Below, piece by piece: positions 23,857-24,952 of a stretch of 24,952 nucleotides of DNA; position 1 is the first letter of the stretch, and each line of letters starts with the position of its first letter. Position numbers and translations under genes: made by a program. The notes under the pieces are model-generated. The model ran no database searches, was not told where the DNA came from, and saw nothing but the letters and a program-made list of their open reading frames with translations. Source of the DNA: Actinomycetota bacterium (GTDB lineage: Bacteria; Actinomycetota; Acidimicrobiia; Acidimicrobiales; Poriferisodaliceae); the NCBI GenBank assembly GCA_002731665.1, contig PCCJ01000098.1:1-24952 (forward strand), in the 5' to 3' direction.

Positions 23857-24468
23857 TTAGCCATCATTTGACTCACTTCGGACGTAGCTTCGCACCGACT
23901 TGATGGTTGGGCTATGAATATCTTCAGTCCGAAGTTCGATGCCCTCTACAGGAGGACCTACTTCGATTCCTAGCTCAAGATCTATAGGAACACTAATTTC
24001 CAAATCTATACCTGATTTAAGATCTCCACCTATTGCTTGCCAAAACTCGAGGGGAAGCTGCAAACTTTCGTTGCCTACCGACATCCAAACAGGCGCGTCG
24101 GCACCCGCTAGATCACCTTCTTTGAATTCTTCAGGCATCTCTTTATTACGCAACACCTCTCTAGCTACTTCACCTAGCAAGAGGTGCTCATCTCTAACCT
24201 CTTGCGCATGTGCAGATACGAAATAACTGAGCCTCAGGCGCGGCGGCACCATCCGTCGCACTGTTTCGTTACCTGAACGAACTTCAGTGCCCGACGAGTT
24301 CTTTACATGATCTTTTCGGATTCGCCACAAAAAAATATTTATGACTGGACTCGTCAGCGAAGATACCCATTCACCATCTGGCCTATTGAAAGAAACTTCG
24401 ATAGAGGACTCCTCCAAAACTTCGTGTTTGAGAAATCTTTCGAGTGCATCATCTATTAGATGAATCAT
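23857..24468 (-). CDS. DUF4255 (Pvc16 N-terminal domain) contractile-injection-system protein
   Basis: 203 residues. The opening MIHLIDDALERFL, then VSFNRPDGEW, PVINIFLWRIRKD, PPRLRLSYFVSAHAQEVRDE and HLLLGEVAREVL, and later LPLEFWQAIGGDLKSGIDLEI are the defining strings of DUF4255. In PVC-like extracellular CIS particles the family member Pvc16 caps the end of the sheath and tube. It is an almost diagnostic marker of eCIS loci. The C-terminal 40 residues (EVGPPVEGIELRTEDI..) extend beyond the core. It is followed by the membrane-protein genes on the same strand. The start is the first ATG of the frame and matches the family N-terminus. Confidence 0.9.
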   Translation of the reverse strand: MIHLIDDALERFLKHEVLEESSIEVSFNRPDGEWVSSLTSPVINIFLWRIRKDHVKNSSGTEVRSGNETVRRMVPPRLRLSYFVSAHAQEVRDEHLLLGEVAREVLRNKEMPEEFKEGDLAGADAPVWMSVGNESLQLPLEFWQAIGGDLKSGIDLEISVPIDLELGIEVGPPVEGIELRTEDIHSPTIKSVRSYVRSESNDG

Positions 24469-24482
24469 GGTGTGCGATCATT

Positions 24483-24494
24483 CTTAGTTCTAAG
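24483..24494. promoter_or_regulatory. Short palindrome upstream of the DUF4255 gene
   Basis: CTTAG-TT-CTAAG is a 5+5 inverted repeat, 15 nt upstream of the DUF4255 ATG, in a 139-nt gap without genes. It loosely resembles the TAAG-bearing palindrome at 8346-8360. It could be an operator; the evidence is only symmetry and place. Confidence 0.25.
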
Positions 24495-24607
24495 GATTTA
24501 GTCAGGTAAGACCAAAGTTAGCCCTACATGGCAAAAATATCGCGGCACTAAAACTGGAAAAAATAATTTCTTCCATCGCTTGTCTCCGCGTTCAACAGAA
24601 AAGAACT

Positions 24608-24952
24608 TTAATCGCTCCTGGGAGCCACCGAAGAAACCTGCAACTCGTAGGCAAGCGGCAATTCGAAACGGTTATTGTTGGTAATCAAACGCCTGGCTCC
24701 TCCGTTTTCGATAGGCACTAGAACTACCAAAGTTTCCTGATCCGAAGATATAGGAACCGTTGGAGCCTCAATCTTCACATTTTTAGGAGAGTTCCAGTTT
24801 CTGGCGTTGAAAACGAGTCGCTTCGGAGAGACCAGGGCTACATTTGGGTCGTTTGAAGAGGTTTCAATTACAATTTCTTTTATGGGTTCTTCGCTCAAAG
24901 ATACTGTGACGGTAACTATTGAGCCCGCTTCTACAAGCTCGATTTCCTGTTC
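24608..24952 (-). CDS. C-terminal end of a large Calx-beta/cadherin-like protein (partial)
   Basis: The frame is open to the window edge and gives the last 114 residues of a longer protein. The segment VEAGSIVTVTVSLSEEP, then LVSPKRLVFNARNWNSPKNV and VPIENGG repeats the strand order of the Calx-beta-like modules in the 2461-aa protein (VSVSESG.., SSSLTFTNSNWATAQTI). This suggests another surface or adhesin-like protein of the same cluster. The internal TTG at 24898 is not a real start, because the module begins before it. Whether it also carries the Ig/TM N-half cannot be seen. Confidence 0.65.
   Translation of the reverse strand, partial: EQEIELVEAGSIVTVTVSLSEEPIKEIVIETSSNDPNVALVSPKRLVFNARNWNSPKNVKIEAPTVPISSDQETLVVLVPIENGGARRLITNNNRFELPLAYELQVSSVAPRSD

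Noticed and set aside
24488..24562. 24-aa leftward ORF (MEEIIFSSFS..) upstream of the DUF4255 gene
   Set aside because: Very short, no ribosome site, and no similarity or coupling to support translation.

Overview
The window is about 25 kb of moderate-GC (mid-40s %) DNA. It probably comes from a marine-type actinobacterium, perhaps of the Acidimicrobiia; this is an inference. The support is a Septum_form-type lipoprotein, acyl-CoA/thiolase-DUF35 gene pairs, COG1470-like membrane proteins of the kind found in actinobacterial contractile injection system (CIS) loci, and several starts with a -10 box 6-9 nt before the ATG, as in leaderless mRNAs. No RNA genes, insertion sequences or CRISPR arrays are visible, and no gap between genes reaches 300 nt.

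Bases 1-7931 are catabolic and redox genes. A thiolase (partial) and its DUF35 zinc-ribbon/OB partner run leftward. Diverging from them is a rightward row: an amidohydrolase-fold protein, a DUF1330-like protein, an SDR dehydrogenase and an AhpD-like peroxidase. Next comes a leftward peroxiredoxin whose catalytic cysteine codon is an in-frame TGA, followed at once by a SECIS-like hairpin. I read it as a selenoprotein; plain ORF calling reports only its C-terminal 84 residues. A rightward acyl-CoA ligase, an asparaginase of the Rhizobium etli type and a GlcD-type FAD oxidase complete this part. The set suggests uptake and CoA-dependent breakdown of organic acids or steroid/terpenoid-like compounds, but no substrate can be named.

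Bases 7943-24952 look like one arm of a contractile injection (eCIS-type) locus, mostly leftward. Read in the direction of transcription it holds: the C-terminus of a Calx-beta/cadherin-like protein cut by the window edge; a DUF4255 (Pvc16 family) protein; three paralogous single-pass membrane proteins of 732, 1214 and 2461 aa; a 46-aa mini-gene coupled between the first two; a lipoprotein; and a DUF4280 PAAR-like spike tip. A rightward YbjN-like protein (possibly chaperone-fold) sits between the last two. The three membrane proteins share an N-terminal half of two Ig-like domains (about 210 aa, predicted cytoplasmic), a basic patch, one TM helix, and a long predicted extracellular string of carboxypeptidase-regulatory-like beta modules. 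The largest adds FN3 and two Calx-beta-like modules. This layout matches the CisA-type membrane adaptor known from Streptomyces CIS loci, but in triplicate and with ectodomains of roughly 500, 980 and 2220 residues. No sheath, tube, baseplate or ATPase gene lies in the window, so a complete CIS next door is inference.

The observations most worth following are the selenocysteine peroxiredoxin with its SECIS hairpin, the graded triplet of CIS-linked membrane adaptors with the coupled mini-gene, and a G/T-skewed C-terminal domain cassette in the 2461-aa protein that looks recently acquired or converted.
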